NCBI RefSeq assembly: GCF_036345995.1
Contig: NZ_CP107796.1
Coordinates: forward strand, 5,580,001 to 5,644,000
Length of the DNA stretch: 64,000 bases
Direction of reading: 5' to 3'
Origin: Streptomyces sp. NBC_00557
GTDB taxonomy: Bacteria; Actinomycetota; Actinomycetes; Streptomycetales; Streptomycetaceae
Shown here: piece by piece, positions 16,928 to 25,201 of the stretch
How the letters are laid out: every line of letters begins with the position of its first letter
Numbering within the stretch: the stretch's first letter is position 1
Notes under the pieces: model-generated
What the model saw: the letters and a program-made list of their open reading frames with translations, nothing else
Databases searched by the model: none
Told to the model about the DNA's origin: nothing
Made by a program: the position numbers and the translations under genes

Positions 16928-18679
16928 GTGGGCCTGCGCCAACTCGTGATCGATGCATGGTCGTGGCTGAACTACAAGCCCGTGATGGCGGAGGCCGGCC
17001 GCCCAGGCAGCCGCGCGTTTCCGGAACTGGCCAAGACCTGGGTGCCGCCGCACGAGTTGCGGCGGCTGGCCGCGTACAAGGTGCTCGCGTCGTACGACAA
17101 CAACCAGGCCGGGCAGCTCGCAGCGGCCGGGGGCGATGCGAGCGCGTTGGAACGGCGGGAGCTGGGGGACGCGGCGAAGTTGGTGGACACCGCGCTCGGC
17201 TATCTCCTGGGCTCGGAGCAGACAATCACCGTTGAGGGTGCGGATCACGCTGACGAGGAGACGCCGCAGCCCGGTGCGGTGGAGGCCGCCGCGGTGCAGG
17301 ACCGGTTGCGGAAGTGGGCGGACAAGGAGTTGCTGACGTTCCGGATCCAGCAGGCGGAGCGGGCGGCGGTGCTGCTCGGCGACAGTGTGATGGTGCTGGC
17401 GTGGAATCCGGCCAAGCAGCGGCCGACGCTGCGGGTCTACGATCCGGGGTTCTTCTTCCCGCAGTGGGGTGACGAGGACGAGGACTTCCCGAGCAGGGTG
17501 CATCTGGCGTGGGAGCTGCCGGCGGACGACGAGGCCGGGCTGAAGGCTCGGGTGCGTCGGGTGACGTACGAGCTGGGGCCGATCGCCGAGGGCGTGGGCG
17601 GCGAGGACGTCGAGGGCGGCGGCAGCACGGCGGGGATACGCACGTACCCGTGGGAGCCAGGTCGGGCGTCAAACGTCACGTGCTACCTGACGGACGCGGA
17701 ATGGCTACTGGAGGACCTGAAGAACGGTGAGACGCTGGATCAGCTGCCGATGGACAAGGCCGCGTACCGAGTGCGCCCTGACGGCACGGAGCTGAACCGG
17801 CTGGATCTGATGATCGACTTCGTGCCGGTGGTGCACATCGCGAACACCATCCCGGACGGCGGGGAGCACTGGGGGCGCTCGATTCTGGCGCGGGTTCTGC
17901 AGGCGCTCGACGAGCTCGCGGCCACCGACTCCGACAGCTCGGCGGCTTCAGCGACGACGGGCACGCCGATCATCGGGCTCGCTGGGGCGCGCCTACCGGT
18001 AGACCGAGCCACGGGCAAGCCGCAGGAGCTTCAGGTGAAGGCCGGTGCGGTGTGGCAGCTCGGGGAGACGGGGCGGATGGATGCCTTGGACACGTCGCCG
18101 CAGTTGGCCGAGCTGCGGGCCCGGGTTGATCACCTGCTGGAGCGGATCGCGGCGAACAGCAGGGTGACGGCGGCCGGGCTGGGGACGCTGGACGCCACGG
18201 AGGTGCCGTCGGGTTACGCCCTGAAGCTGGCGCTGGGTCCGCTGGATGCACTGGTCGGCATGATGCGGCTCGCGCGGGAGCACAAGTACCGGCTGCTGTT
18301 CAAGATGGTGCAGCGGTTGTACCAGGCCGGGCGGGGAGAGGGCTGGTCGTCCGGGGAGACGCTGCCGGCGCGGCTGGCGTGGGCGCCACACACTCCTACC
18401 GACCGTGCCGCGGTGCTGGAGGAGGTCGTCACGGCGTACGGAGCGGGGGTGCTGTCCCTCGAGACGGCCGTGACGATGCTGCTGGAGGCGGGGTATCCGA
18501 TCAAGGACGCGTCGCAGGAGGTGGCGCGGATCCGGGCGAAGGCTGAGGAGGAGGCCGCCGCACGGGTCGAGGAGGCTGCCTCCAGGCGGCGCGAGCCGGA
18601 TGGGGAGGGCGATCGCGAGATGGGCGAGGGCGTGACCGAGCAGGACACGGGACGGGCGTCTGGATCGGTCGGCGGCTGA
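16928..18679 (+). CDS. phage portal protein
   Basis: 583 residues. The portal ring is the channel through which DNA enters the capsid. Typical segments are KLVDTALGYLLGSEQTITVE, the crown/wing region (MVLAWNPAKQRPTLRVYDPG), VVHIANTIPDGGEHWGRS, and a C-terminal Ala/Glu-rich helix. I chose the GTG at 16928 because GGAGG lies five bases before it; an ATG at 16898 is in frame but lacks a ribosome site. The gene order terminase-portal-scaffold-decoration-capsid is standard. Confidence 0.85.
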   Translation: MGLRQLVIDAWSWLNYKPVMAEAGRPGSRAFPELAKTWVPPHELRRLAAYKVLASYDNNQAGQLAAAGGDASALERRELGDAAKLVDTALGYLLGSEQTITVEGADHADEETPQPGAVEAAAVQDRLRKWADKELLTFRIQQAERAAVLLGDSVMVLAWNPAKQRPTLRVYDPGFFFPQWGDEDEDFPSRVHLAWELPADDEAGLKARVRRVTYELGPIAEGVGGEDVEGGGSTAGIRTYPWEPGRASNVTCYLTDAEWLLEDLKNGETLDQLPMDKAAYRVRPDGTELNRLDLMIDFVPVVHIANTIPDGGEHWGRSILARVLQALDELAATDSDSSAASATTGTPIIGLAGARLPVDRATGKPQELQVKAGAVWQLGETGRMDALDTSPQLAELRARVDHLLERIAANSRVTAAGLGTLDATEVPSGYALKLALGPLDALVGMMRLAREHKYRLLFKMVQRLYQAGRGEGWSSGETLPARLAWAPHTPTDRAAVLEEVVTAYGAGVLSLETAVTMLLEAGYPIKDASQEVARIRAKAEEEAAARVEEAASRRREPDGEGDREMGEGVTEQDTGRASGSVGG

Positions 18680-18692
18680 GTTGAGCAGAGGT

Positions 18693-18899
18693 TCATGGAT
18701 TGGGCCGTTCCTCTCGTGTCGCCTTTGTCCATTCGATCAGTTGTTTGACGAGGTCGATGACCCGTTTCTGTCGGCCTTCGGGGAGGAAGACCCAGGACAG
18801 CCAGGCAGGCGCAAGGAGGACTACAACGATGATCAACGGAAAGATGCGGAGGGCCTCAAGAATGTACTTGGGGCTGACCAACTCCAGGATGTGCTGCAC
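18693..18899 (-). CDS. small membrane protein (68 residues)
   Basis: Starts MQHILELVSPKYILEALRIF. One strong membrane helix (IFPLIIVVVLLAPAWLSWVF) is followed by a basic tail. It is opposite in direction to every phage structural gene, ends 13 bases from the portal stop, and its codon use fits Streptomyces. No family recognised. It could be a cargo gene such as a superinfection-exclusion factor, but nothing beyond topology supports that. Confidence 0.45.
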   Translation of the reverse strand: MQHILELVSPKYILEALRIFPLIIVVVLLAPAWLSWVFLPEGRQKRVIDLVKQLIEWTKATREERPNP

Positions 18900-19366
18900 G
18901 TCGGCGGCCTCTCGTGGCTTCGCCGTGCCCTACCCCCGGATCGTCTGAGGTAGGGGGCTTTACAGCGAAGATTCGGGTGGGAACGCGCGCTGTTGCCAGC
19001 GCCAACGTGCTCCCAAGGCCTCAAGTAGAGATCTACTCGGTGTGCCGACGGTCCTGCGTGGTGACGGACGGCCAGGGAGCCGCAGATGATCAAGCTCAAA
19101 TCTGCGGCGTGGATATGTGCATTGTCGGATGCATTAGTTGCTCCCCCGTCACACCCGGCCATCAGCCAACCGGCGTGCGTGCAGTATGACTTGATGAGTG
19201 GCCGCATTGCAATACACGACAGGAAGCTACTAGGCAAGTACTCTCGGTCGACATTCACCCTCAAGGAGTCCGAGTGTGAGTGCAGCTGTCCGGTGCTGTC
19301 AGCAGTGCTATCGGCGTTGGTGGCTACACTGATCAGCAGCGCGGGGGCGCGCTCTGGAGGAGATGT
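18900..19366. other. gene-free stretch between portal and scaffold
   Basis: 467 bases without a convincing gene and with lower GC than its neighbours (around 19095-19290). Two inverted repeats are present: CCCTACC/GGTAGGG near 18930-18957 and GCCGCAGAT/ATCTGCGGC at 19079-19108. Phage structural operons seldom have such a gap here, so it may be an insertion scar or the promoter region of the small membrane gene. Confidence 0.55.
19079..19108. repeat. inverted repeat in the portal-scaffold gap
   Basis: A perfect 9-bp palindrome (GCCGCAGAT and ATCTGCGGC) with a 12-base loop. No T run follows, so it could be an operator or a weak terminator. Confidence 0.4.
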
Positions 19367-20074
19367 ATGGTCCGGCCCCTGCCGTCTCGCCGTCCCGTGG
19401 CCTTCCGCCGTGACGGGCGGCCGATCTACCCGATCCTCGGTGCCTCGGCAGAGGACGAGGCGAACGATCAGCTCGACGACGCCACGGACAGCGGCGGCCA
19501 GGAGCAGCAGGTCACGGTCACCCAGGACCGGTTGGGCAAGATGCTCACCCGCGAGAAGGCCCAGGGCGAACGGGCCGCGATCAAGCGGCTGTTGGCCACG
19601 CTCGGGTTCGACTCCCCGAAGGCCCTCACCGAGTTCGTGACCGCACAGCGAGAGGCCGAGCAGGCCGCGCTTTCGGAAGTGGAGCGCCGGGAACAGGCCG
19701 CTGCTGAGCGGGAGTTGCAGGCCGCGCGCCGGGAGGAGCTGGCCGCTGAGCGGGAGAGGTCGGCGCTTCGTCGGGCCGCGCTGGTGGCGCTCGGCGCAGA
19801 GGGCGACGACCTGGCCGACGCGGAGCGTCTGCTGGCCGTGGACGACGAGGACGCGGACGAGGCGCAGATCCAGTCGGCGGCCGAGGCCCTGCGGGCACGC
19901 CGCCCTGAGCTGTTCAGCGAGTTCCGCAAGCCGGTGCCGGCGGCCCCCGCGGGCGCTCCGGCGGGGCGTGGCCCGACCCGTACGGCGCCGGTGTCCAAGC
20001 CGGGTTCGGCCGGACTGGAGATGGCCAAGCGCCGTGGGCTGATACCCGAGTTCAGCGACTCCGCTGCCCGGTAG
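19367..20074 (+). CDS. phage capsid scaffolding protein
   Basis: About 235 residues, ATG at 19367 with GGAGG nine bases upstream. The middle is a long Glu/Arg/Ala coiled coil (AEREQLQ-type repeats such as RREELAAERERSALRRAALV). The C-terminus is basic (GLEMAKRRGLIPEFSDSAAR), the usual layout of tailed-phage scaffolds that guide capsid assembly and are then removed. Position between portal and capsid supports it. Confidence 0.7.
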   Translation: MVRPLPSRRPVAFRRDGRPIYPILGASAEDEANDQLDDATDSGGQEQQVTVTQDRLGKMLTREKAQGERAAIKRLLATLGFDSPKALTEFVTAQREAEQAALSEVERREQAAAERELQAARREELAAERERSALRRAALVALGAEGDDLADAERLLAVDDEDADEAQIQSAAEALRARRPELFSEFRKPVPAAPAGAPAGRGPTRTAPVSKPGSAGLEMAKRRGLIPEFSDSAAR

Positions 20075-20179
20075 TCCCGGGCCCTGGTCGTTGGGGGACC
20101 ACGCCCCCTGAACTTCGTGGACGGCATCGCCTCCGTGGGCGGTGTGCGGAATCTGATCGCAGCGTCCATGGAGACACGC

Positions 20180-20596
20180 ATGACCATCCAGCCCGTCTCG
20201 ACGTCGGAGTACACGACCGCCAACCGCGAGTGGCTGGCGTCCCTGCACGGCACCGACTCGACGGACACCATCACCCTCGACCTTCCGCTGTTCACCGAAG
20301 GCGTGCACTACGTGTGCGGCGACGAGTGCGAGCCCTATGGCCGGGTGCTGTCCGGTGTGCCGGTCGGCAGGGTCGCGGAGTCCGGCCTGTACGGTCCGTA
20401 CGACCCGGAGGCGCACTGCGGCCGCCAGATCCTGCGCGGCTTCGTGATCGCCGAGGCCCCGTTCGCGCCGGGCCAGACCCGTGTTCCGGCCGCGCTGCTG
20501 TGGCACGGCGCGGTGAAGGCGTCGAAGGTGCCGGGCGGCATCGACGTGTCCCAGCTCGTGTGGCACCCGCGTGCCGCGCAGATCCGCTTCGTGTGA
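20180..20596 (+). CDS. phage head decoration protein (lambda D-like)
   Basis: 138 residues. Contains the typical decoration-protein elements: a C-terminal beta domain with GRQILRGFVIAEAPFA and RVPAALLWHGAVKASKVPGG. It would trimerise on the capsid surface and stabilise it after expansion. The ATG at 20180 is preceded by GGAG; an ATG at 20168 is also in frame. It lies 15 bases before the capsid gene. Confidence 0.65.
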   Translation: MTIQPVSTSEYTTANREWLASLHGTDSTDTITLDLPLFTEGVHYVCGDECEPYGRVLSGVPVGRVAESGLYGPYDPEAHCGRQILRGFVIAEAPFAPGQTRVPAALLWHGAVKASKVPGGIDVSQLVWHPRAAQIRFV

Positions 20597-20611
20597 GCGG
20601 GGGTGTGAGCT

Positions 20612-21661
20612 GTGACGATTCAGGACCTGCTCAAGGACGTCTCGGTCATGGACCTGACGACGTTCGCCAGGGCGATCCCGTCCCCGAAGGACTTCCTCCT
20701 CACCCAGACGATCTTTCCGACTGCGGAGATGCGGGAGGTGAAGTGGCGTACGAAGGACTCCGGCCGGTACGTCAACGTCGCCAAGTACCGGGCCTTCAAC
20801 GCCTCGGTACCGTTCGCTACCCGTGAGGCCTGGCAGACGTCCCGCGAGGGTGCACTGCCCGCGCTCGGGCAGAAGCTCGTCGTCTCCGAGCAGGAGCAGA
20901 TCCTGCTGGAGGCGTCGCACGGCTCGGACCAGGACCGGCTGATCGAGCTGCTGTACGACGACGTGGAACGCCACGTCGAGGCCATCCGGTCCCGGCTGGA
21001 GCTGGCCGCCGGCGACGTGCTCACCGACGGCCGGTTCACGCTGGAGCAGGAGAACGGCCTGACGCTGGAGGTGGACTGGAACGTCCCCGCCGAGAACATG
21101 CCGGTCGCCCGCATCCCGTGGTCGGACCCGGCCTCCGACCCGATCGCTGACGAGCTGCGGTGGATCCAGCACCTGGACGACATCGGCGCCCCGGAGCCGG
21201 AGCTGGTGATCACCAGCAGGAAGGCGTTCAGCTACCTGGCGGCGAACAACGCCTACAGGGCGGCCTACTACGGCAGCGTGAACCCCTCGACCACGCCGAC
21301 GGCCACGCTCACGCCGCAGCAGATCAACGTGGTGCGCGGCAACTACAACCTGCCGCCGATCCAGTTCTACAAGGCCCAGGTGCGGGTGGACGGCAAGCCC
21401 CGCAAGGTGCTGCCCGAGGACCTGTGGATTCTGGTGCCGCCGGAACGGGAGAAGTGGGCGCAGACCATGTACGGCGTGACCGCGGAAGCCCTGGTGCTGT
21501 CGCGCGGGACGAACCCAGAGATCATCCGGGAGGATGCTCCCGGCCTGATCATCACCCGAGGTGTCCAGGATGACCCCGTGCAGATCTGGACCAAGGGCGC
21601 CGCGGTCGGCATGCCCGTCATGCACACCCCGGACGCGCACATCGTGGCGAAGGTCCTGTGA
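20612..21661 (+). CDS. phage major capsid protein, gpE-like
   Basis: 349 residues, GTG start. The sequence follows the capsid E family: KDFLLTQTIFPTAEMREVKW near residue 30, GQKLVVSEQEQILLE, the long backbone helix with DRLIELLYDDVERHVEAIRS, and PPEREKWAQTMYGVTAEALV near the end. It looks full length and undamaged. Its stop overlaps the start of the next gene (TGATG region). Confidence 0.85.
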   Translation: MTIQDLLKDVSVMDLTTFARAIPSPKDFLLTQTIFPTAEMREVKWRTKDSGRYVNVAKYRAFNASVPFATREAWQTSREGALPALGQKLVVSEQEQILLEASHGSDQDRLIELLYDDVERHVEAIRSRLELAAGDVLTDGRFTLEQENGLTLEVDWNVPAENMPVARIPWSDPASDPIADELRWIQHLDDIGAPEPELVITSRKAFSYLAANNAYRAAYYGSVNPSTTPTATLTPQQINVVRGNYNLPPIQFYKAQVRVDGKPRKVLPEDLWILVPPEREKWAQTMYGVTAEALVLSRGTNPEIIREDAPGLIITRGVQDDPVQIWTKGAAVGMPVMHTPDAHIVAKVL

Positions 21662-21948
21662 TGGCGGGCCGCGGGCGGCTAAAGGCCGCGGTCTACGTAC
21701 AGGACCCGACTACGCGGAAGGAGCTGATCCTGCTGCCGGGCGACTGTCCGGCCCCGGAGGTGGCCGTGCTGATCAGAAACCCGGGCGCGTGGGAGGAACC
21801 GCCTGAGGAATGCGACAAGCCGGACGAGGCTGTCGCGGTCGAGAAGGCGGAGCCGTCCGAGAGTAAGGACGACGGTCAGGAGGAAACGACCGGCGCGGGT
21901 GGGGTGAAGAAGGCTGCGTCGCGACGAGGGCGCTCGTCTAGTGCGTAA
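21661..21948 (+). CDS. small head protein / connector (95 residues)
   Basis: Starts MAGRGRLKAAVYVQDPTTRK, with a short beta-rich N-terminus (LILLPGDCPAPEVAVLIRNP) and a disordered acidic-to-basic tail. Overlaps the capsid stop and so is co-translated with it. The place and the shape fit the small proteins that follow capsid genes in actinophages; exact role unknown. Confidence 0.6.
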   Translation: MAGRGRLKAAVYVQDPTTRKELILLPGDCPAPEVAVLIRNPGAWEEPPEECDKPDEAVAVEKAEPSESKDDGQEETTGAGGVKKAASRRGRSSSA

Positions 21949-22016
21949 TACGCTCACACGCACGGCCTGGAGCCAATTCCCCGAGCGGCTCCCGGCCGTG
22001 CCTCGTACTGAGGGAC

Positions 22017-22358
22017 GTGATCCTGGTGGACGAGTTCCAGCGGTCGTGGCTGCTCGCGCAGCTCGGCCCGGACACCGACCCGGCCGACCTGGAACGCCGC
22101 TTCTTCCGCCTGCGGTCGGTGCGCGCGGTCGCACTCGAGGTCCTGGGCGAGCGGCGCGCCAAGCTCCTCGCTGACCCACTCAAGGTCACCGTTGACGGCG
22201 TGGTGACCATGGACCTGCAGGAAAACCTGCGCGGCGTCGAGCGCCAGATTGAAGTCGTGCGGCAGGTATCCGCGCCCGACGAACCGGAAGAAAGCGGAGA
22301 GCAGGCGAGCGAGTCTCTCGCTACGACTTGGCTTATGCCGGCCCGCCGTTACAGGTAG
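22017..22358 (+). CDS. probable head-tail adaptor protein
   Basis: 113 residues, GTG start. Helical, with FQRSWLLAQLGPDTDPADLE and AVALEVLGERRAKLLADPLK. Its size and place right after the capsid genes fit a head completion/adaptor protein. This is the last phage gene; the expected stopper, tail terminator, tail tube, tape measure and fibres are all absent downstream. Confidence 0.5.
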   Translation: MILVDEFQRSWLLAQLGPDTDPADLERRFFRLRSVRAVALEVLGERRAKLLADPLKVTVDGVVTMDLQENLRGVERQIEVVRQVSAPDEPEESGEQASESLATTWLMPARRYR

Positions 22359-22464
22359 CTGCCCGGGGGACAACCGACTTGGACGCCGCGGCACACCCCC
22401 ATGCGCCTTCCAATGACTCTCTGCTGGCCGCAGGAGCAGGTGCCCTGCGGCCAGCCTCAGGGAT

Positions 22465-22707
22465 CTACAGCCAGGGCCAGTGGCCCCAGCTCACCGCTCC
22501 AAGTACCAGGGATCCGCCGGTTGCACCTGCCACGATCGCGGGCGAGATGTACACCGCGAAGACGGTGCGGCCTCCGATCAGCAGTTGCACGTTTGCTCGC
22601 CGTGCAGAGGAAGAGGTCGACGGCGGGGCTTCCGGGATCCATGGGCCGCCTGCGGGGCTCTCGCCGGGTGACTGCTGGCCGGAACCTGTGTCATGGTGTG
22701 TACTCAC
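22465..22707 (-). CDS. small membrane protein (80 residues)
   Basis: GTG start with AAAGGA six bases upstream. A hydrophilic Ser/Pro/Gly-rich N-terminus (VSTHHDTGSGQQSPGESPAG) leads into one membrane segment (VFAVYISPAIVAGATGGSLV). It is on the minus strand, downstream of the split transporter gene and separated from it by a terminator. No family recognised. The coding reading rests on the ribosome site and a sensible membrane helix. Confidence 0.45.
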   Translation of the reverse strand: MSTHHDTGSGQQSPGESPAGGPWIPEAPPSTSSSARRANVQLLIGGRTVFAVYISPAIVAGATGGSLVLGAVSWGHWPWL

Positions 22708-22818
22708 CAGTTGTCCTTTCGCATGAGCACGGCCGCCGTCTGTCTCCCTGGCCGGCAAACCTGAAGAAGACGGTGGCACGCGACACTCGGTCCTCCCGAG
22801 GCTCGAGAGGACACAAAA

Positions 22819-22851
22819 GGGCCCCACCAGACCTTAGGCATGGTGGGGCCC
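22819..22851. terminator. strong bidirectional hairpin
   Basis: GGGCCCCACCA and TGGTGGGGCCC form a perfect 11-bp stem with an 11-base loop; AAAA precedes it, giving a T run for minus-strand transcripts. It would end transcription of the transporter gene upstream on the minus strand. The rest of 22708-23069 holds no gene that I can see. Confidence 0.7.
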
Positions 22852-23430
22852 TCATTGATGGAGTGACCGTAGCGAAGGGTCCAGCAGCAAGGCAAGTTGC
22901 CCCAGACTTTTCGTGGGACTGATGTAACCTGCCCTGTTCATTGCGGAGTTGGTCGTGGCGAGTGCTGAACAGCATGCCGATGCACGTCGGCGTCAGCGAT
23001 CGTGAAGACCCAGAAGAGGCTCGGTCGGCCGCTCGACCAAGCCGCCGTCGGAGCCCACCGATGGACCGCTCAGGCGGTTGCTTGCTTCCGGCGCCGAAGT
23101 ACAGCGAGTACAGCGATGGCGGCAAGGGTCATCCACGCCTTGCCGAGGATCTGGCCGGTCAGGTACTCGAAGGAGCCGAAAGCGAGCTTGAGGAAGAGGA
23201 GGCTGTCCGCGAGAAGACCCACCGCGTTCGAGGCGAGCATCGCGATCAGCAGCCCGCGCTTCCGCAACGGCTCATAGACAGCGAAGTCCATGGTTTCAGC
23301 GACCGCGAAGGCCGCAGCTGAGGCGACGGCGAGTTCTGGGCTGGCGAGGGCGAATGACAGGACGGTGCCGACCGCAATGGCTGCGAGGACGGCGCTGCGG
23401 CCAGCCGATTCACGTGCGAGGTCACGAAGG

Positions 23431-23436
23431 ACTAGC
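23431..23436. repeat. IS481 target-site duplication, left copy (ACTAGC)
   Basis: ACTAGC directly left of the insertion sequence, repeated exactly at 24502-24507 on its right. Its central CTAG matches the family's known target. Confidence 0.9.
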
Positions 23437-24501
23437 TGTTCTGTCCAGGGAGGTTGGTGACGGACGGCACGGCTGGGTGGTCTTGAACGGGTGAGGGCCT
23501 TCCGGCTTCGGTGTGGATTGCGACATCTCCACCGAGCACCGAGAAGGCCCTCTTGCCCCACCGTAATGCACCGCTGACCGAGACCGGCCGTCTTCGCCTG
23601 GCCCGCTGTGTGGTCGAGGACGGCTGGCCCCTGCGCCGGGCTGCCGAACGTTTCCAGGTCTCACCGACCACGGCCCAGCGATGGGCCGACCGCTACCGCC
23701 AGCTCGGCGAGGCGGGTATGAGCGACCGCTCCTCCCGACCGCGCACAAGCCCGCGCCGTACTCCGACCCGCACCGAGCGCCGGATCATCAAGGTCCGCGT
23801 GCTGCGCCGGTGGGGACCGGCCCGCATCGCACACCTGCTCCGCCTGGTTCCCTCGACGGTGCACCGCGTGCTGACCCGCTACGGCCTGGCCCGCCTCACG
23901 CACCTGGACCGGGCCACGGGCCGTGTCATACGCCGCTACGAACGCGACCGCCCCGGTGAACTGGTGCACGTCGACATCAAGAAGCTCGGCAACATCCCCG
24001 ATGGCGGCGGCCACAAGGTCCTCGGCCGACAAACGGGCCGCAAGACCCGCGCCAACGCCGGCTACAGCTACCTGCACACCGCCGTCGACGACCACTCCCG
24101 CCTGGCCTACAGCGAGATCCACCCGGACGAGAAGAAGGAGACTGCCACCGGCTTCTGGACTCGGGCGCAGGCGTTCTTCACCGGCTGTGGGGTCACCGTC
24201 GAACGAGTCCTGACGGACAACGGCGCCTGCTACCGCTCACGCGACTGGCGAGACCTGCTGACGGCGGCAGGGATCACCCACAAGCGAACCCGGCCCTACC
24301 GGCCCCAGACCAACGGCAAGGTCGAACGCTTCAACCGCACCCTGCTCGACGAATGGGCCTACGCCCGCCCCTACCGCTCCGAGCAGGAACGACGCGACGC
24401 CTTCCCACAATGGCTGCACACCTACAATCACCACCGCGGACACACCGCACTCAAGGGCCACCCACCCGCCAGCCGCGTCCCCAACCTCTCAGGGCAATAC
24501 A
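23437..24501 (+). mobile_element. IS481-family insertion sequence, complete (1065 bp)
   Basis: The left end begins TGTTCTGTCCAGGGAGGTTG and the right end, read inward, TGTATTGCCCTGAGAGGTTG, so the terminal inverted repeats are imperfect and start with TGT. A 6-base target duplication ACTAGC flanks it (23431-23436 and 24502-24507), which fits the NCTAGN target preference described for IS481. It carries one transposase gene and sits inside the transporter gene. The clean duplication and intact ends point to a recent insertion. Confidence 0.92.
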
Positions 24502-24506
24502 ACTAG
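23553..24506 (+). CDS. IS481-family transposase
   Basis: About 317 residues from a TTG start (PHRNAPLTETGRLRLARCVV; GAGAAGG upstream). The N-terminal helix-turn-helix is WPLRRAAERFQVSPTTAQRW. The DDE catalytic core shows VHVDIKKLGNIPDG (first Asp), RVLTDNGACYRS (second Asp) and NGKVERFNRTLLDEW (Glu). It ends in HHRGHTALKGHPPASR, typical of the family. The stop codon TAG is at 24504-24506, outside the element, and is supplied by the CTAG of the target duplication. It appears fully intact. Confidence 0.93.
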   Translation: MPHRNAPLTETGRLRLARCVVEDGWPLRRAAERFQVSPTTAQRWADRYRQLGEAGMSDRSSRPRTSPRRTPTRTERRIIKVRVLRRWGPARIAHLLRLVPSTVHRVLTRYGLARLTHLDRATGRVIRRYERDRPGELVHVDIKKLGNIPDGGGHKVLGRQTGRKTRANAGYSYLHTAVDDHSRLAYSEIHPDEKKETATGFWTRAQAFFTGCGVTVERVLTDNGACYRSRDWRDLLTAAGITHKRTRPYRPQTNGKVERFNRTLLDEWAYARPYRSEQERRDAFPQWLHTYNHHRGHTALKGHPPASRVPNLSGQYN

Positions 24507-24656
24507 CGCGAGGCCGACCATATATACCCCGGCAGGGGCGGCGTAGCCGAAACCGACGGGAACGGCTCCGAACTGGGTGACGGCCAGGTTGGCCGCGGGG
24601 ATGGTGGCAACGTAGGCCACGAGGGTCGCGATACCGGCAGGGGCGGGGAAGTTCAC

Positions 24657-25201
24657 GTTCTTCTTTCTGTCTCTGTGATGTGATCGGTGCGCCGATACCA
24701 CGCCGCGGACGGACAGCGAGGCGAGCGCCCAGACAGTACAGCCCGAGCCACTGACAAAGCCGACGGGCCCACGCACCGAGATTCTGGCCGGATCCAGTGC
24801 ACTGCCAGCGGCATATGTCCGAACATTCGAGGCGCGGGGCGTGCGTCTAGTCAACGCCAGGGAGGTGGCGCCCGTGCAGGCCGTCGCAGGTCATGCGGTC
24901 ACAGTTTCCCAGAGGCTGAGTGGCCCGCGCAGCCGGCCCGATCCGGCGCGACTCCCACGCATGACTACCTTTCGGCCGGATTTTGTGGCGCGTTACACAT
25001 AGAGTGCGAGCGTCGACTACTGACCGATTTATTCCTTTTCTGGATGTATGTGGGTCCGGTCTAAGCCTGCCGGTATCGCACGTTCACACCAATACCGAAT
25101 GTGCGTGCGATTCTTCGGACTTCTGTGTCGACAGTGTTGTCAGTGGGGGCGCTTAAGCTCATCCTCATCGTTAAACCAGCAGGTGGGGGGCGAGCAGAAG
25201 G
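24657..25201. promoter_or_regulatory. divergent control region between the transporter gene and dpdE
   Basis: 545 bases without a convincing gene. The right half (24960-25190) is AT-richer than its surroundings. It contains CGGTAT...ATACCG (25071-25097), a TGTCGACA palindrome near 25127 and other imperfect repeats, which make this the probable promoter/operator of the long dpdE-dpdD operon. I could not assign a clear -35/-10 pair. Confidence 0.45.

Larger units (their letters stand above)
23070..24656 (-). pseudogene. VUT-family (COG1738-like) transporter split by an IS481 insertion
   Basis: The N-terminal part (24656 to 24502, GTG start) reads VNFPAPAGIATLVAYVATIP and ends ...MVGLALV. The C-terminal part (23430 to 23070) resumes LRDLARESAGRSAVLAAIAV and ends ...RRRKQATA. 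Joining the halves with one copy of the 6-base duplication restores a continuous 171-residue membrane protein with five or six helices, so the insertion is the only lesion seen. The conserved core (FAVAETMDFAVYEPLRKRG, ASNAVGLLADSLLFLKLAFG) is that of the VUT family, whose E. coli member YhhQ imports queuosine precursors. Placed at the edge of a 7-deazaguanine island, it probably imported preQ0 or preQ1 before disruption. Confidence 0.8.

Noticed and set aside
18833..21640. A 935-codon open frame on the minus strand
   Set aside because: It lies opposite scaffold, decoration and capsid genes and its translation is Arg/Gly/His-rich without domains.
24687..25064. A 125-codon open frame in the dpdE control region
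   Set aside because: No ribosome site or domain, unusual Arg/Ser-rich composition, and it spans the probable promoter of the dpd operon.
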